Made by a program: the position numbers and the translations under genes. A DNA stretch of 48,098 bases from Candidatus Gastranaerophilales bacterium (GTDB lineage Bacteria; Cyanobacteriota; Vampirovibrionia; Gastranaerophilales; Gastranaerophilaceae). The DNA is taken from the NCBI GenBank assembly GCA_947624645.1, contig CANQLG010000014.1, forward strand, positions 1-48,098, read 5' to 3'. This document shows, one piece after another, positions 1 through 8,299 of this stretch (its first letter is position 1; each line of letters opens with the position of its first letter). The notes below the pieces were generated by a model. The model was not told the DNA's origin and did not search any database. It saw nothing but the letters and a program-made list of their open reading frames with translations.

Positions 1-383
1 GTAGTCCTGATGGAACATATTTTTTCATTGTTCTCAATTTTTTTTATCAGGTCAGGAAGTTCATAAATGTTATGAGTACCGAATATTAAATCTACATATG
101 GCGCACGTTTTTTGATATTATCTTTATCTTGTTGTGCTACACATCCGCATATACCAATTTTAATTTCCGGTCGGGATTTTTTTAGTTTTCCCCATACCCC
201 AAGTTGACTGTATGCTTTGTCTGCCGATAATTGTCTTATTGAACAGGTATTTATTATGAATAAATCAGCTTCTTTTTCAATATTTGTTTCAACATAACCG
301 TATTGAGAAAGAATACCGGCTATTCTTTCACTGTCTGATTTATTCATTTGGCATCCGAGTGTTTCAATATATAATTTTTTCAT
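1..383 (-). CDS. miaB: tRNA-2-methylthio-N6-dimethylallyladenosine synthase MiaB, N-terminal part (cut by window start)
   Basis: Reading leftward from the ATG at 383-381, the protein begins MKKLYIETLGCQMNKSDSE, the classic N-terminus of the methylthiotransferase (UPF0004) domain of MiaB/RimO enzymes. Cysteines that would bind the auxiliary 4Fe-4S cluster are visible: C11 (TLGCQMN), the Cys of IINTCSIR and the Cys pair of GICGCVAQ. MiaB adds a methylthio group to position 2 of i6A37 in tRNAs reading UNN codons. CSIR rather than another sequence after the second Cys fits MiaB better than MtaB or RimO. Only about 127 residues are in the window; the radical SAM and TRAM domains lie outside. The gene begins 27 bp downstream of the preceding minus-strand gene, so the two may be co-transcribed. 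Seen: motif set. Inferred: MiaB rather than a paralogue. Confidence 0.9.
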   Translation of the reverse strand, partial: MKKLYIETLGCQMNKSDSERIAGILSQYGYVETNIEKEADLFIINTCSIRQLSADKAYSQLGVWGKLKKSRPEIKIGICGCVAQQDKDNIKKRAPYVDLIFGTHNIYELPDLIKKIENNEKICSIRT

Positions 384-410
384 GATTTTATTATACTTGA
401 AATATAATAA

Positions 411-1322
411 TTACAGTGATTTTTTATTATTAGGATTTTCTCTTAATAATCCTCGTTTATCAAGTTCTCTGATTAGAAGAAAGTTGTACATTTGGGATGT
501 AGTAGTGCTAAATTTTTTGCATTTTTTTATATCCCGAAGATTTTCTATATTTAGTTCACTTATTCCTCCGAATTTTTCTATGCCGGAATGAATAAGGTAT
601 TTTGATAAATAATAATTAAATTCCCTATGTGTCTTTACATCTTCATATGTTATAGGGTCTAATCTTTTGTTAAGACTTATAAAACGCATATTAGGCTGAT
701 TAATATCATAGTATTTTCTAATCAATTCTTCATATAATTTTAATGTTGTTCCTTTATATGTATAGTCAAAAAATAAGTATTGCTTTTCAGAATTGCCGAT
801 ATCTTTATTAGAAATACCCTGTGAATTAAGGAATTTGCCATATTCATTCAAACCTTTAGCCCCTGCAACTAACATACCGTAATAGGGGTAGTTTCTTAAT
901 CCGCTAATCGGAAGATATTTCGTTTCTGTTCCCATAAATTCAAATGCTCTTGCAATACCGGTCGGAGATCTTCCGATTGAAACAAAAACATAATTATTTT
1001 TCCCGTATTGTTCATCAAGACTGTCTTTTAAAATAAGGGCCATATCCAAATTTTCTTTGACGGCTTCTTTTATTGCTTTATCGGAATTACAAAGTATCTC
1101 TAATGTTTCAATTTCTATGGGTAAAAGTTTTTTATATTGTTTAATTCCGAATTTACCTTTTCCGTTAAATATGTTTGTACTTATTTCTCTGCCAAAACTC
1201 ACTTCAAAAGTATCGCAGGATAAACCGGATGTTTTTATAATAGGGTTTGTTGATTTATTTGCGATTCTGTTAATTGATTGTACGGGGGAAGTATAATATT
1301 GTTGTATGCCTTTTATATTCAT
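411..1322 (-). CDS. hypothetical protein with phosphoribosyltransferase-like core
   Basis: A 303-residue protein I cannot name. Residues 1-50 are low-complexity and contain the motif EVSFGRE. The middle contains FVSIGRSPTGIARAFEFMG (about 112-130), a glycine-rich turn after a hydrophobic strand. It is followed by YLFFDYTYKGTTLKLYEEL (about 181-199), which resembles the hydrophobic-strand/acidic/(K,T)G(T)T PRPP loop of type I phosphoribosyltransferases. The PRTase-like fold is inference from these two loops only; the catalytic function is unknown. No signal peptide or membrane segment is evident. The ATG at 1322 has no clear Shine-Dalgarno sequence, so the start is uncertain. It runs divergently from the parvulin operon, with about 76 bp between start codons, and precedes miaB on the same strand. 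Confidence 0.6.
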   Translation of the reverse strand: MNIKGIQQYYTSPVQSINRIANKSTNPIIKTSGLSCDTFEVSFGREISTNIFNGKGKFGIKQYKKLLPIEIETLEILCNSDKAIKEAVKENLDMALILKDSLDEQYGKNNYVFVSIGRSPTGIARAFEFMGTETKYLPISGLRNYPYYGMLVAGAKGLNEYGKFLNSQGISNKDIGNSEKQYLFFDYTYKGTTLKLYEELIRKYYDINQPNMRFISLNKRLDPITYEDVKTHREFNYYLSKYLIHSGIEKFGGISELNIENLRDIKKCKKFSTTTSQMYNFLLIRELDKRGLLRENPNNKKSL

Positions 1323-1351
1323 ATTTTATTTAAAACATCTGAAGAAAATTT

Positions 1352-1380
1352 TTGCCTGTATAAACATTACGTGATATACT
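1352..1380 (+). promoter_or_regulatory. sigma70-type promoter of the parvulin-pepP-trmH operon
   Basis: TTGCCT at 1352-1357 and TATACT at 1375-1380 are separated by exactly 17 bp, close to the TTGACA/TATAAT consensus. The site ends 18 bp before the ATG at 1399, giving a short leader that holds only the AAAGGAG ribosome-binding site. Confidence 0.6.
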
Positions 1381-1398
1381 TCTTTGAAAGGAGATATT

Positions 1399-1686
1399 AT
1401 GAGTGTTTATGTTAAAGCAAGCCACCTTTTGGTAAATACTGAAGAGGAAGCTAGATTACTAAAAGAACAAATTGATTCAGGTAAAGATTTTGCTCAGGCG
1501 GCAAGAGAAGTTTCACTTTGTCCTTCCGGCCAAAACGGCGGTGATCTCGGATATTTTACAAAAGGTGAAATGGTAAAAGAATTTGAGGATGCTGCTTTCT
1601 CTATGCAAATTGGTGAAGTGTCTAATCCTATTAAAACTCAATTCGGTTATCATTTAATATATTTAACTGATAAAAAAGAATCATGA
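1399..1686 (+). CDS. parvulin-type peptidyl-prolyl cis-trans isomerase
   Basis: A 95-residue single-domain rotamase. It opens VKASHLLVNTEEEA, continues with PSGQNGGDLGYF, and ends with PIKTQFGYHLIYLTDKK, which are the three signature blocks of the PpiC/parvulin fold, including the two active-site histidines (ASH and GYH). It catalyses cis-trans isomerisation of Xaa-Pro bonds. There is no signal peptide, so it is cytosolic, unlike PrsA or SurA. I chose the ATG at 1399 because AAAGGAG lies 6 bp upstream; an in-frame TTG at 1384 would absorb that site. Its stop overlaps the start of the next gene (ATGA), showing translational coupling to the Xaa-Pro aminopeptidase, a pairing that fits a shared role at proline peptide bonds. 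Confidence 0.88.
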   Translation: MSVYVKASHLLVNTEEEARLLKEQIDSGKDFAQAAREVSLCPSGQNGGDLGYFTKGEMVKEFEDAAFSMQIGEVSNPIKTQFGYHLIYLTDKKES

Positions 1687-3335
1687 ATACTGAATTAATT
1701 ATATATTTAAAAGATTTCATAGAAAAAAACAATATAGATGGTTTAATCGTTAATTCCACCAATGAGTTTTTGGTCGAATATAATTTGTTGCAATTAAACT
1801 CAAGATATCATTTAACAGGTTTTACTGGTTCTGCCGGTGAGGTGCTTTTTACTAAAGATAAAATATACCTTTTTGTGGACCCGAGATATCATCAGCAGGC
1901 TTCTAGTCAGGTTGATAATGAACTTATAGAAGTTATAAAACTTCCGCTTGATAAAACATATTTTTCAGCTTTAGCCGAACTTCTTCCCTCATATTTCAAA
2001 CTTGGTATGGTCTCTTATAAAACTTCCAAAAAATTTTATGATGAATTATCAAAGAATTTACAGTCAAAAAATTCTATTATAAAACTGTTTAATTATGACC
2101 CTGTTATTGAATATGTAAAAAATTCAATTCAACCTATTAATTATAAAGTGTTTTCTGTCGACATTCAAATAGCAGGAAAAACTCCCGACGAAAAATTTGA
2201 AGAAATAAAAGCCTGCGCCGATGGTAAATTTAATATACTTGTTACTTCACTTGATGATATTGCTTATTTAACAAATTTACGCTCTTATGATTTTGAATAT
2301 TCTTCTGTTTTTCCTGCAAAGGCAGTAATAAGTGATGAAGAAGTTAAAATATATACAGATTGTGCTTTGCCCTATATAGGTGAAAAATTTAAAGTTTTTC
2401 CTATGTCGGAATATGAGAACACTGTTAAACAAATTGATAAAACGGATTTATTTATAGATGAATCTCAGTTATCAATATATGATTATAAATTAATAAATGC
2501 TTCCAATAAAATATTCTCAAGTCAATTAAAATTAATAAAAACAATTAAAAACGAAAATGAAATTAACCATTTAAAAAAATGTTTTGAGCGTGCGGATAAT
2601 GCATTAAGAGTAGTGTACGATATGTTGGAATCAGATACGATATACTCGGAATATGATTATTATGAAGCACTGATAAAATCAATGAAAGATAACGGCGCAT
2701 TATCACTGAGTTTTAAACCGATAGTTGCAGCCGGAGATAATACTTCCGTTGTACATTATTCAAATCCATCTAAAGAAAAATTAGTTCAAAACGGTGATAT
2801 GTTATTGATAGACTATGGCGGATATTATGAGGGCGGTTATGCAACAGACACCACGAGAACATTTGTAAAAGGTGACCCGTCTTCGGAACAAAAACACGCT
2901 TATACTGCCGTTTTAAAAGCATTTTTAAATGCATATTATAATAACTATGATAAAAAGGCTGCATATTCAAATATTGATAAAATAGCAAGAGAAACAATAA
3001 AAAAATCGATATCGGATGATTATGCATTTTCTCATTCGACAGGTCATGGTGTAGGTATAAATGTACATGAAATTCCGCCAAGGGTATCTTCTTCTGATGC
3101 TGCTAAGTCAAGAATAAAAGAAAATACGGTTTTTTCTATTGAACCTGGTGTATATAAAGAAGGTTGGGGCGGCATTAGGTTGGAAAATACGGTTTATGCT
3201 TCCATAAATGAAGATAAAATTGTAATGAACAGTTTTTCGCATTTTCCGTTTGAAATTAAACTGGTTGAACTATCCGCACTAAATGATTATGAAAAATACT
3301 ATTATATGAAATGGCAAGCTGGAGCTTGTTTGTAA
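1683..3335 (+). CDS. pepP: Xaa-Pro aminopeptidase (M24B metallopeptidase)
   Basis: 550 residues. The N-terminal half carries a creatinase/prolidase N domain (LTGFTGSAGEVLF near 48-60 is typical). The C-terminal half is the pita-bread M24 catalytic domain. The dinuclear metal ligands are visible: Asp in LLIDYGG, Asp in ATDTTRTF, His in STGHGVGINVHE, Glu in SIEPGVY and Glu in IRLENTV. The enzyme removes N-terminal residues preceding proline and is expected to be cytosolic, since no leader is present. It starts 4 bp inside the parvulin gene and its TAA shares a base with the ATG of the downstream methyltransferase. The layout with two N-terminal creatinase-like lobes matches the long (about 550-600 aa) APP1-like form rather than short PepQ-type prolidases. 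Confidence 0.93.
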   Translation: MNTELIIYLKDFIEKNNIDGLIVNSTNEFLVEYNLLQLNSRYHLTGFTGSAGEVLFTKDKIYLFVDPRYHQQASSQVDNELIEVIKLPLDKTYFSALAELLPSYFKLGMVSYKTSKKFYDELSKNLQSKNSIIKLFNYDPVIEYVKNSIQPINYKVFSVDIQIAGKTPDEKFEEIKACADGKFNILVTSLDDIAYLTNLRSYDFEYSSVFPAKAVISDEEVKIYTDCALPYIGEKFKVFPMSEYENTVKQIDKTDLFIDESQLSIYDYKLINASNKIFSSQLKLIKTIKNENEINHLKKCFERADNALRVVYDMLESDTIYSEYDYYEALIKSMKDNGALSLSFKPIVAAGDNTSVVHYSNPSKEKLVQNGDMLLIDYGGYYEGGYATDTTRTFVKGDPSSEQKHAYTAVLKAFLNAYYNNYDKKAAYSNIDKIARETIKKSISDDYAFSHSTGHGVGINVHEIPPRVSSSDAAKSRIKENTVFSIEPGVYKEGWGGIRLENTVYASINEDKIVMNSFSHFPFEIKLVELSALNDYEKYYYMKWQAGACL

Positions 3336-4072
3336 TGCAAAATCTTTCTAATAATAAAATTAAAGAGATTAAGAAATTGCATCTTAAAAAATACAGGGAT
3401 GAATCGGGCTTTTTTATGGCTGAAGGTGAAAAACCTTTAGAGGAAATACTTAACTCAAATATTGAAATCATTGATATATATTCAGTAAAAAAATTGAATA
3501 TTAATTTACCTAAAATTAAATATATATCTGAAGAAGAAATGAAAAAAATTTCAACAACATCTTCAGTTTGCGAAGTTCTTACAATAGCTAAACAAAAATA
3601 CGTAAATAAAAAAGATTTTTTTAAACTTAATAAAATAGCGCTTATTGAAAATATATCCGACCCGGGAAATTTGGGAACAATAATAAGGAGCGCATGTGCA
3701 TTTGGTATTGAAGGAATTATATTATTTGGTGACTGTGTAGAATTATATTCACCCAAAGTAATACGTTCAAGTGCGGGAAATTTTTTTAAAATTCCTGTTG
3801 CACAAATAAAAAATATTTCAGATATTAAAGAAAATTTTCCTCAGCATGCGATAATTTCCACTTCACCGGCGAATAAAAATAATATTAACATGCCGGATTG
3901 TGCAAAAATAAATAAATGTATAATTATGTTTGGCTCGGAGGCTAAAGGACTTAGTGAAAACATACTTAAAATTGCTGATAAAAATATAAGTTTAAAAATG
4001 TGTAATAATGTAGAATCTTTAAATTTGGCAGTATGTGCTTCAATTATATTTTATGAGCTTCAATTTAAATAA
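3335..4072 (+). CDS. TrmH/SpoU family RNA methyltransferase
   Basis: 245 residues. The N-terminal part (NKIKEIKKLHLKKYRD) resembles the substrate-binding domain of 23S rRNA 2'-O-methyltransferases of the RlmB/TsnR type. The C-terminal SPOUT knot domain shows motif 1 IENISDPGNLGTIIRSACAF, motif 2 FGSEAKGLS and motif 3 SLNLAVCASIIFYEL. It uses S-adenosylmethionine to methylate a ribose 2'-OH in rRNA or tRNA; the substrate cannot be decided here. I take the ATG at 3335, which overlaps the pepP stop (TAATG) and has GGAG 10 bp upstream. An ATG at 3311 inside pepP is possible but lacks a ribosome-binding site. It is the last gene of the operon and is followed by a hairpin with a T-tract. Confidence 0.9.
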   Translation: MQNLSNNKIKEIKKLHLKKYRDESGFFMAEGEKPLEEILNSNIEIIDIYSVKKLNINLPKIKYISEEEMKKISTTSSVCEVLTIAKQKYVNKKDFFKLNKIALIENISDPGNLGTIIRSACAFGIEGIILFGDCVELYSPKVIRSSAGNFFKIPVAQIKNISDIKENFPQHAIISTSPANKNNINMPDCAKINKCIIMFGSEAKGLSENILKIADKNISLKMCNNVESLNLAVCASIIFYELQFK

Positions 4073-4108
4073 TAAGTACAAAATTTTATAAATTGGAAAT
4101 ATAAATGT

Positions 4109-4146
4109 AAACTTTTTTTAACATAACTAAAGTTTTATTTTTTTTT
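4109..4146 (+). terminator. likely rho-independent terminator after trmH-like gene
   Basis: AAACTTT (4109-4115) pairs with AAAGTTT (4129-4135) and is followed by a run of nine T at 4138-4146. The stem is short and AT-rich, so strength is uncertain, but position and T-tract fit the operon end. Confidence 0.5.
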
Positions 4147-4183
4147 GTCGATAGAAAAAGTATCAGATTGAAGGAGTGTAGTT

Positions 4184-4306
4184 ATGAATGAAAATTTAGC
4201 TTTGAATCAAAGCGTTGTTTCGGAAGTTAGGAAAATGCTGGAGAACATTGACAATATTATTGTCGAATCAGATTTATTTTCTTCTATTGTTGAACTCCAG
4301 TTTTAA
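4184..4306 (+). CDS. small hypothetical protein, 40 aa
   Basis: A short reading frame starting MNENLALNQSVVSEVRKMLE and ending SIVELQF. Support for a real gene is contextual: GAAGGAG sits 7 bp before the ATG, and a clean hairpin with a U-rich tail (4328-4370) follows the stop within 25 bp. That gives a free-standing transcription unit between two terminators. The peptide is acidic and amphipathic-helical in character, with no cysteines, signal peptide or membrane span. I do not recognise a family. It could be a small regulatory or accessory peptide specific to this lineage; no function is claimed. Confidence 0.5.
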   Translation: MNENLALNQSVVSEVRKMLENIDNIIVESDLFSSIVELQF

Positions 4307-4327
4307 AAAATTTTCTTAAAAAATAAA

Positions 4328-4370
4328 TTCCCTAATGTTAAAAAAACAATTATTAGGGAATTTATTTATT
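4328..4370 (+). terminator. rho-independent terminator after the 40-aa ORF
   Basis: TTCCCTAAT (4328-4336) pairs perfectly with ATTAGGGAA (4352-4360) around a 15-nt loop. The stem extends through flanking AAATAAA / TTTATTT and runs into TTTATTTATT. The A-rich left flank means it could also act on the opposite strand. Confidence 0.7.
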
Positions 4371-4393
4371 GTAAGGAAAAAAAACACGAGGAT

Positions 4394-4540
4394 ATGATGG
4401 AAACGGAAACTATATTATCGGAAGATACAATAGAAAAATTGAAGTATCTTCTTGGCGGATTTAATACATTTGGAAGTAATATTGATGTATATTCCATTTG
4501 TATAAAAAAAGCATTGGAAGAACGAATGGCACAATGCTAG
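4394..4540 (+). CDS. small hypothetical protein, 48 aa
   Basis: Frame from ATG 4394 (a second ATG follows directly at 4397): begins MMETETILSEDTIEKLKYLL, contains GGFNTFGSNIDVY and ends EERMAQC. A weak GAGG lies a few bases upstream. It sits between a terminator and the inverted repeat that covers the argS start, so it may be the leader reading frame of the argS transcript or a small independent gene. No family is recognised. Because the region upstream of argS otherwise has no argS Shine-Dalgarno, coupling of this ORF to argS translation is worth considering (inference). Confidence 0.42.
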   Translation: MMETETILSEDTIEKLKYLLGGFNTFGSNIDVYSICIKKALEERMAQC

Positions 4541-4542
4541 AC

Positions 4543-4599
4543 AAACATGTTTTTGATATCATTAATGTGTAAATTACATTAATGGTATCAATCATGTTT
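4543..4599 (+). promoter_or_regulatory. large inverted repeat covering the argS start codon
   Basis: TGATATCATTAATGT (4554-4568) is complementary to ACATTAATGGTATCA (4576-4590) with one G-T wobble. AAACATG (4543-4549) pairs with CATGTTT (4593-4599) outside it, leaving a small internal loop. Both candidate argS start codons (4582 and 4594) lie inside the right arm. No T-tract follows, so it is not a standard terminator. It could be an RNA hairpin that hides the start or a DNA operator; this is inference. Confidence 0.6.
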
Positions 4600-6366
4600 A
4601 AAGAATATTTTTTAAATATAGTAAAAAACAGTATAGATGACTTAATAAAATTGTCTGCGCTCGGAAGTATGAGCGAGAGTGATAAGTATGAGCTTCAAAC
4701 AGAGATTCCAAAGAATATTCAGTTTGGAGATTTCGCTGTAAACGTATCATCATTAGCAAGATATGCAAAGCTTGCGCCTGCTGTTATTGCACAAAAAATT
4801 GCAGATAATATAAAAAAGAATAATTTTGGAATAAACGTAGCGGCAGGGTTTATTAATTTTAAAATTGATAATGCCATGCTGAATAGTGTTTTGACTGAAA
4901 TATTGGATAAAAAACTAGATTATGCAAAAAATAATCAGGGAAAAGGTCAAAAGGTAATTTTGGAGTATGTAAGTGCAAACCCCACAGGTCCGTTTCATAT
5001 CGGGCATGGAAGATGGGCAGCAATGGGCAGTGCATTGGCAAATGTTATGAAATATTCCGGTTATGATGTGTATCAGGAATTTTATATTAATGATGCGGGC
5101 AGCCAGATACAAAAACTGGGAAAATCATTGTATATAAGGATTTTGAAAGAATTAAATGTTGATATAGATTTTCCTTTTGATGAAGAAGAAGCAAAAAATT
5201 TTTATACGGGCGAATATTTAATTCCGACAGCAAAAGAATTTATAGCTCAAGAGCCCGATAAAGCAAGAAATATCAAAGAGGCATATAACGGGCATTTTGA
5301 TGAAGAAACACTAAAATATCTGTCAAAATATGCAAGATTAAAGATGTTGAGTATGCAGCAAAAATTGTTGGAAAAATTCAACACTCATTTTGATAATTAT
5401 TTTAGTGAATTAACGCTTCATGAATCGGGTCAGGTTGAAGCGTGTATCAATAAACTTAAGGAACTTGGTGTTTTATACGAAAAAGACGGAGCCGTATGGT
5501 TTGCCTCATCAAAATACGGAGATGACCAAGACCGAGTAATAAAAAAATCAGACGGTTTATATACGTATTTAACGGCAGATATTGCATATCATTATAATAA
5601 ACTTCAACGAGGATTTGAACTGTTATTAAATATATGGGGCGCAGATCACCATGGATATATTCCGAGGATGAAAGCTGCCATAGAAGTTTTAGGCTATAAT
5701 CCCGATTCATTGGAGGTGTTATTGGGTCAGCTTGTTAACCTCGTTATGAACGGTGAACAGGTCAGAATGGGCAAAAGAACTAAAATGATAACGCTTGATG
5801 ATTTGATAGAAGAAGTTGGGGTTGATGCTACAAGATATTGGATGATAATGAGAAGTATAGATACAACATTGGATTTTGATGTGGAATTAGCCAAATCAAA
5901 AACCGATGATAATCCCGTATTCTATGTTCAATATGCACATGCCAGAGGTTGTTCAATCCTAAGACATGCTATCAGCCAAAAATTTGATATAGTAAATCAA
6001 AAAATTGTACAAGAGCAAAAACAAATATCATTAGATGATATATTTGAAAGCTTAAAGAAAGAAGATTTTGATATTTTATGGTCACAAAATGATGATAAAT
6101 CAATTGAAACAGCTAAAAAATTGATATTAAAACTTGAAGAATATAAATCTGTTGTACAAAATTCTGCAAAGAATAAAACTCCATACTTAATAACCAAATA
6201 TTTACAGGAGCTGGCAGCTAATTTTCATCAGTTTTATACATTTTCAAAAGTACTAGTAGAAAATGAGAAATTGATGTATGCGAGATTGGCAATTGTAAAA
6301 GCTGTAACAATAATATTAAAATCAGCCATGAATCTTATAGCTGTTGAAGCACCGGAAAAAATGTAA
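4594..6366 (+). CDS. argS: arginine--tRNA ligase
   Basis: 590 residues, normal for class I ArgRS. Order: N-terminal Add1-like tRNA D-loop binding domain (about 1-110); the Rossmann catalytic core with EYVSANPTGPFHIGHGR (HIGH at about 135-138); the MGKRTK stretch that stands in for KMSKS in ArgRS; then the helical DALR anticodon-binding domain at the C-terminus (QYAHARGCSILRH, ending NLIAVEAPEKM). It charges tRNA-Arg with arginine in the cytosol. The start is ambiguous: ATG 4582 would add MVSI. I prefer ATG 4594 because the homologous N-terminus begins about there. Neither has a Shine-Dalgarno and both lie in the inverted repeat described separately, suggesting translational control. accD follows after about 106 bp of A/T-rich DNA with several TATAAT-like hexamers. 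Confidence 0.95.
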   Translation: MFKEYFLNIVKNSIDDLIKLSALGSMSESDKYELQTEIPKNIQFGDFAVNVSSLARYAKLAPAVIAQKIADNIKKNNFGINVAAGFINFKIDNAMLNSVLTEILDKKLDYAKNNQGKGQKVILEYVSANPTGPFHIGHGRWAAMGSALANVMKYSGYDVYQEFYINDAGSQIQKLGKSLYIRILKELNVDIDFPFDEEEAKNFYTGEYLIPTAKEFIAQEPDKARNIKEAYNGHFDEETLKYLSKYARLKMLSMQQKLLEKFNTHFDNYFSELTLHESGQVEACINKLKELGVLYEKDGAVWFASSKYGDDQDRVIKKSDGLYTYLTADIAYHYNKLQRGFELLLNIWGADHHGYIPRMKAAIEVLGYNPDSLEVLLGQLVNLVMNGEQVRMGKRTKMITLDDLIEEVGVDATRYWMIMRSIDTTLDFDVELAKSKTDDNPVFYVQYAHARGCSILRHAISQKFDIVNQKIVQEQKQISLDDIFESLKKEDFDILWSQNDDKSIETAKKLILKLEEYKSVVQNSAKNKTPYLITKYLQELAANFHQFYTFSKVLVENEKLMYARLAIVKAVTIILKSAMNLIAVEAPEKM

Positions 6367-6472
6367 ATAATCAAGTATAATCGATTGTATAATGTATAAT
6401 ATAATAAACTTTGATGTATAATAAATATAATAATTGTGCCGAGCACAAGTAGATTAGCGGAGGAAATCTTTT

Positions 6473-7345
6473 ATGACGGTAAAGGATTGGTTCGAACAAA
6501 GAAAAGAAATGCAAATTGCAAGAAGGGATCAAGACCCGCAAATAGATGACAGTATAGGTAAATTATGGGTTAAATGTTACAGTTGTAATGCTCAACTTTT
6601 GAGGAAAGAAGTAGAAGAAAATTTGGAAGTATGTCCAAAATGCGGATATCATTTCAGAATAAATGCCCGAACCCGAATAAACCAACTGTTTGATGAAAAT
6701 ACTTTTGAAGAATTATTTGATAATATAACCACGGCAGATCCGTTGGATTTTACGGATACAGAGCCGTATAAGAAGCGAATAGCGCAGGCAAAAGCCAAGA
6801 CTAATATGACTGAAGCGGTAATAGTCGGAGTCGGAAAAATTGAGGGGCATAGCGTATCAGCCGCCGTAATGGATTTTGATTTTATGGGCGGTTCAATGGG
6901 CAGTGTAGTCGGAGAAAAGGTTACACTGGCTATGGAAGAAGCATTAAAAAGAAAAATCCCTATGCTTGTTGTAACTGCATCAGGCGGCGCTAGAATGCAG
7001 GAAAGTATATTAAGCTTAATGCAGATGGCAAAAACCAGCTGCGCAGTTGCAAAATTAAATGAAGCGGGTTTATTGTATATAACAGTTCTTACCGAGCCTA
7101 CATTTGGCGGTGTAACTGCAAGTTTTGCGACATTGGGTGATATTATAATAGCCGAACAAGATGCCAGAATCGGTTTTGCAGGCAGAAGAGTTATAGAACA
7201 GACTATAAGGCAGAGTTTACCTGCTGATTTCCAAACCGCAAATTATTTAATGAAATACGGTCAAATAGATATGATATCTTCGAGGGCAGATTTAAAATCA
7301 ACAATAGCAAAATTATTAGATTTGCATAAATGCGAGGAGAATTAA
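6473..7345 (+). CDS. accD: acetyl-CoA carboxylase carboxyltransferase subunit beta
   Basis: 290 residues, the usual size. A zinc finger is formed by C35, C38, C54 and C57 (CYSC...CPKC). The crotonase-like carboxyltransferase domain follows, with MDFDFMGGSMGSVVGEK, TASGGARMQE and PTFGGVTASFATLGD, where backbone oxyanion holes bind carboxybiotin and acetyl-CoA. Together with AccA it transfers CO2 from biotin to acetyl-CoA to give malonyl-CoA for fatty acid synthesis. GGAGGAAA lies just upstream of the ATG. accA follows after 3 bp, so the two subunits are translationally linked for equimolar output. AccB and AccC are not in the window. Confidence 0.96.
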   Translation: MTVKDWFEQRKEMQIARRDQDPQIDDSIGKLWVKCYSCNAQLLRKEVEENLEVCPKCGYHFRINARTRINQLFDENTFEELFDNITTADPLDFTDTEPYKKRIAQAKAKTNMTEAVIVGVGKIEGHSVSAAVMDFDFMGGSMGSVVGEKVTLAMEEALKRKIPMLVVTASGGARMQESILSLMQMAKTSCAVAKLNEAGLLYITVLTEPTFGGVTASFATLGDIIIAEQDARIGFAGRRVIEQTIRQSLPADFQTANYLMKYGQIDMISSRADLKSTIAKLLDLHKCEEN

Positions 7346-7348
7346 TTT

Positions 7349-8299
7349 ATGACGATACTGGAATTTGAGAAACCGTTATATGAAATAGAAGAAAAAATTA
7401 AAGAATTAAAAGAAATAAGTGAGTCATCAGGTATGGACGTATCAAATCAAATAGAAACATTTGAAAAACAAGCCCAAGAGTATAAAAAAGAGTTGTATGC
7501 AAATTTAACTCCTGCGCAAAGATTGCAAATAGCAAGGCATTCTGATAGACCTACTTTTCTTGACTATGTAAAATTAATGACAACGGATTTTATAGAACTC
7601 CACGGAGACAGAGAAGGCACGGATGATAGAGCAATTATTGGCGGTATTGCCAAGATTGACGGTCAAAGTGTAGTTATTATCGGTACTCAAAAAGGTAAAA
7701 ATACCAAAGAAAATTTAATATATAATTTTGGAATGCCTCAGCCTCAAGGATACAGAAAAGCCCTGAGATTGTTTTATCATGCAAATAAATTTAATCTTCC
7801 GATAGTTACGTTAATTGATACCCCGGGGGCATATCCGGGTATGAAAGCTGAAGAAACGGCACAAGGTACTGCAATTGCAGTAAATTTAAGAGAAATGGCA
7901 AAATTAAATGTTCCTATTATTGCCGTTATTACGGGTGAGGGATGTTCCGGAGGTGCTTTGGGTCTGGCTGTTGCCGATAGAGTTTATATGCTGGAACACT
8001 CTTATTATACGGTAATATCTCCCGAGGGCTGTGCTTCCATATTGTGGAGAGATGCTTCAAAAGCCGATATTGCGGCTGAAGCGCTTAAAATTACCAGTGA
8101 AGATTTACTTAAACTGGATATAATTGACGGTATAATAAAAGAACCGTTAGGCGGTGCTCATTGTGATTATGAAATGATGTCTAATGAGCTAAAATCTACA
8201 ATAATGTCAGCTATAAAAAAACTTAAGAAAATTTCTCCCGATAAATTAAGAGAGCAAAGATATAATAAATTTAGGAAAATGGGTGTATTTTGTCAGTAA
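7349..8299 (+). CDS. accA: acetyl-CoA carboxylase carboxyltransferase subunit alpha
   Basis: 316 residues, typical AccA length. The N-terminal helical segment (FEKPLYEIEEKIKELKEI) and RLQIARHSDRPTFLDYV are family hallmarks. The crotonase fold carries IGTQKGKNTKEN, NFGMPQPQGYRKALRL, TLIDTPGAYPGMKAEETAQG and ITGEGCSGGALGLA. It pairs with AccD to form the alpha2-beta2 carboxyltransferase. AGGAG precedes the ATG. Its 3' end overlaps the TTG start of prmA by 10 bp. The accD-accA adjacency is common in low-GC bacteria; the further link to prmA and kdsB connects lipid precursor supply with ribosome modification and LPS in one directon. Confidence 0.96.
   Translation: MTILEFEKPLYEIEEKIKELKEISESSGMDVSNQIETFEKQAQEYKKELYANLTPAQRLQIARHSDRPTFLDYVKLMTTDFIELHGDREGTDDRAIIGGIAKIDGQSVVIIGTQKGKNTKENLIYNFGMPQPQGYRKALRLFYHANKFNLPIVTLIDTPGAYPGMKAEETAQGTAIAVNLREMAKLNVPIIAVITGEGCSGGALGLAVADRVYMLEHSYYTVISPEGCASILWRDASKADIAAEALKITSEDLLKLDIIDGIIKEPLGGAHCDYEMMSNELKSTIMSAIKKLKKISPDKLREQRYNKFRKMGVFCQ

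Noticed and set aside
4543-4599. Inverted repeat read as a rho-independent terminator
   Set aside because: No T-tract follows on either strand and the repeat covers the argS start, so a regulatory role is more fitting.
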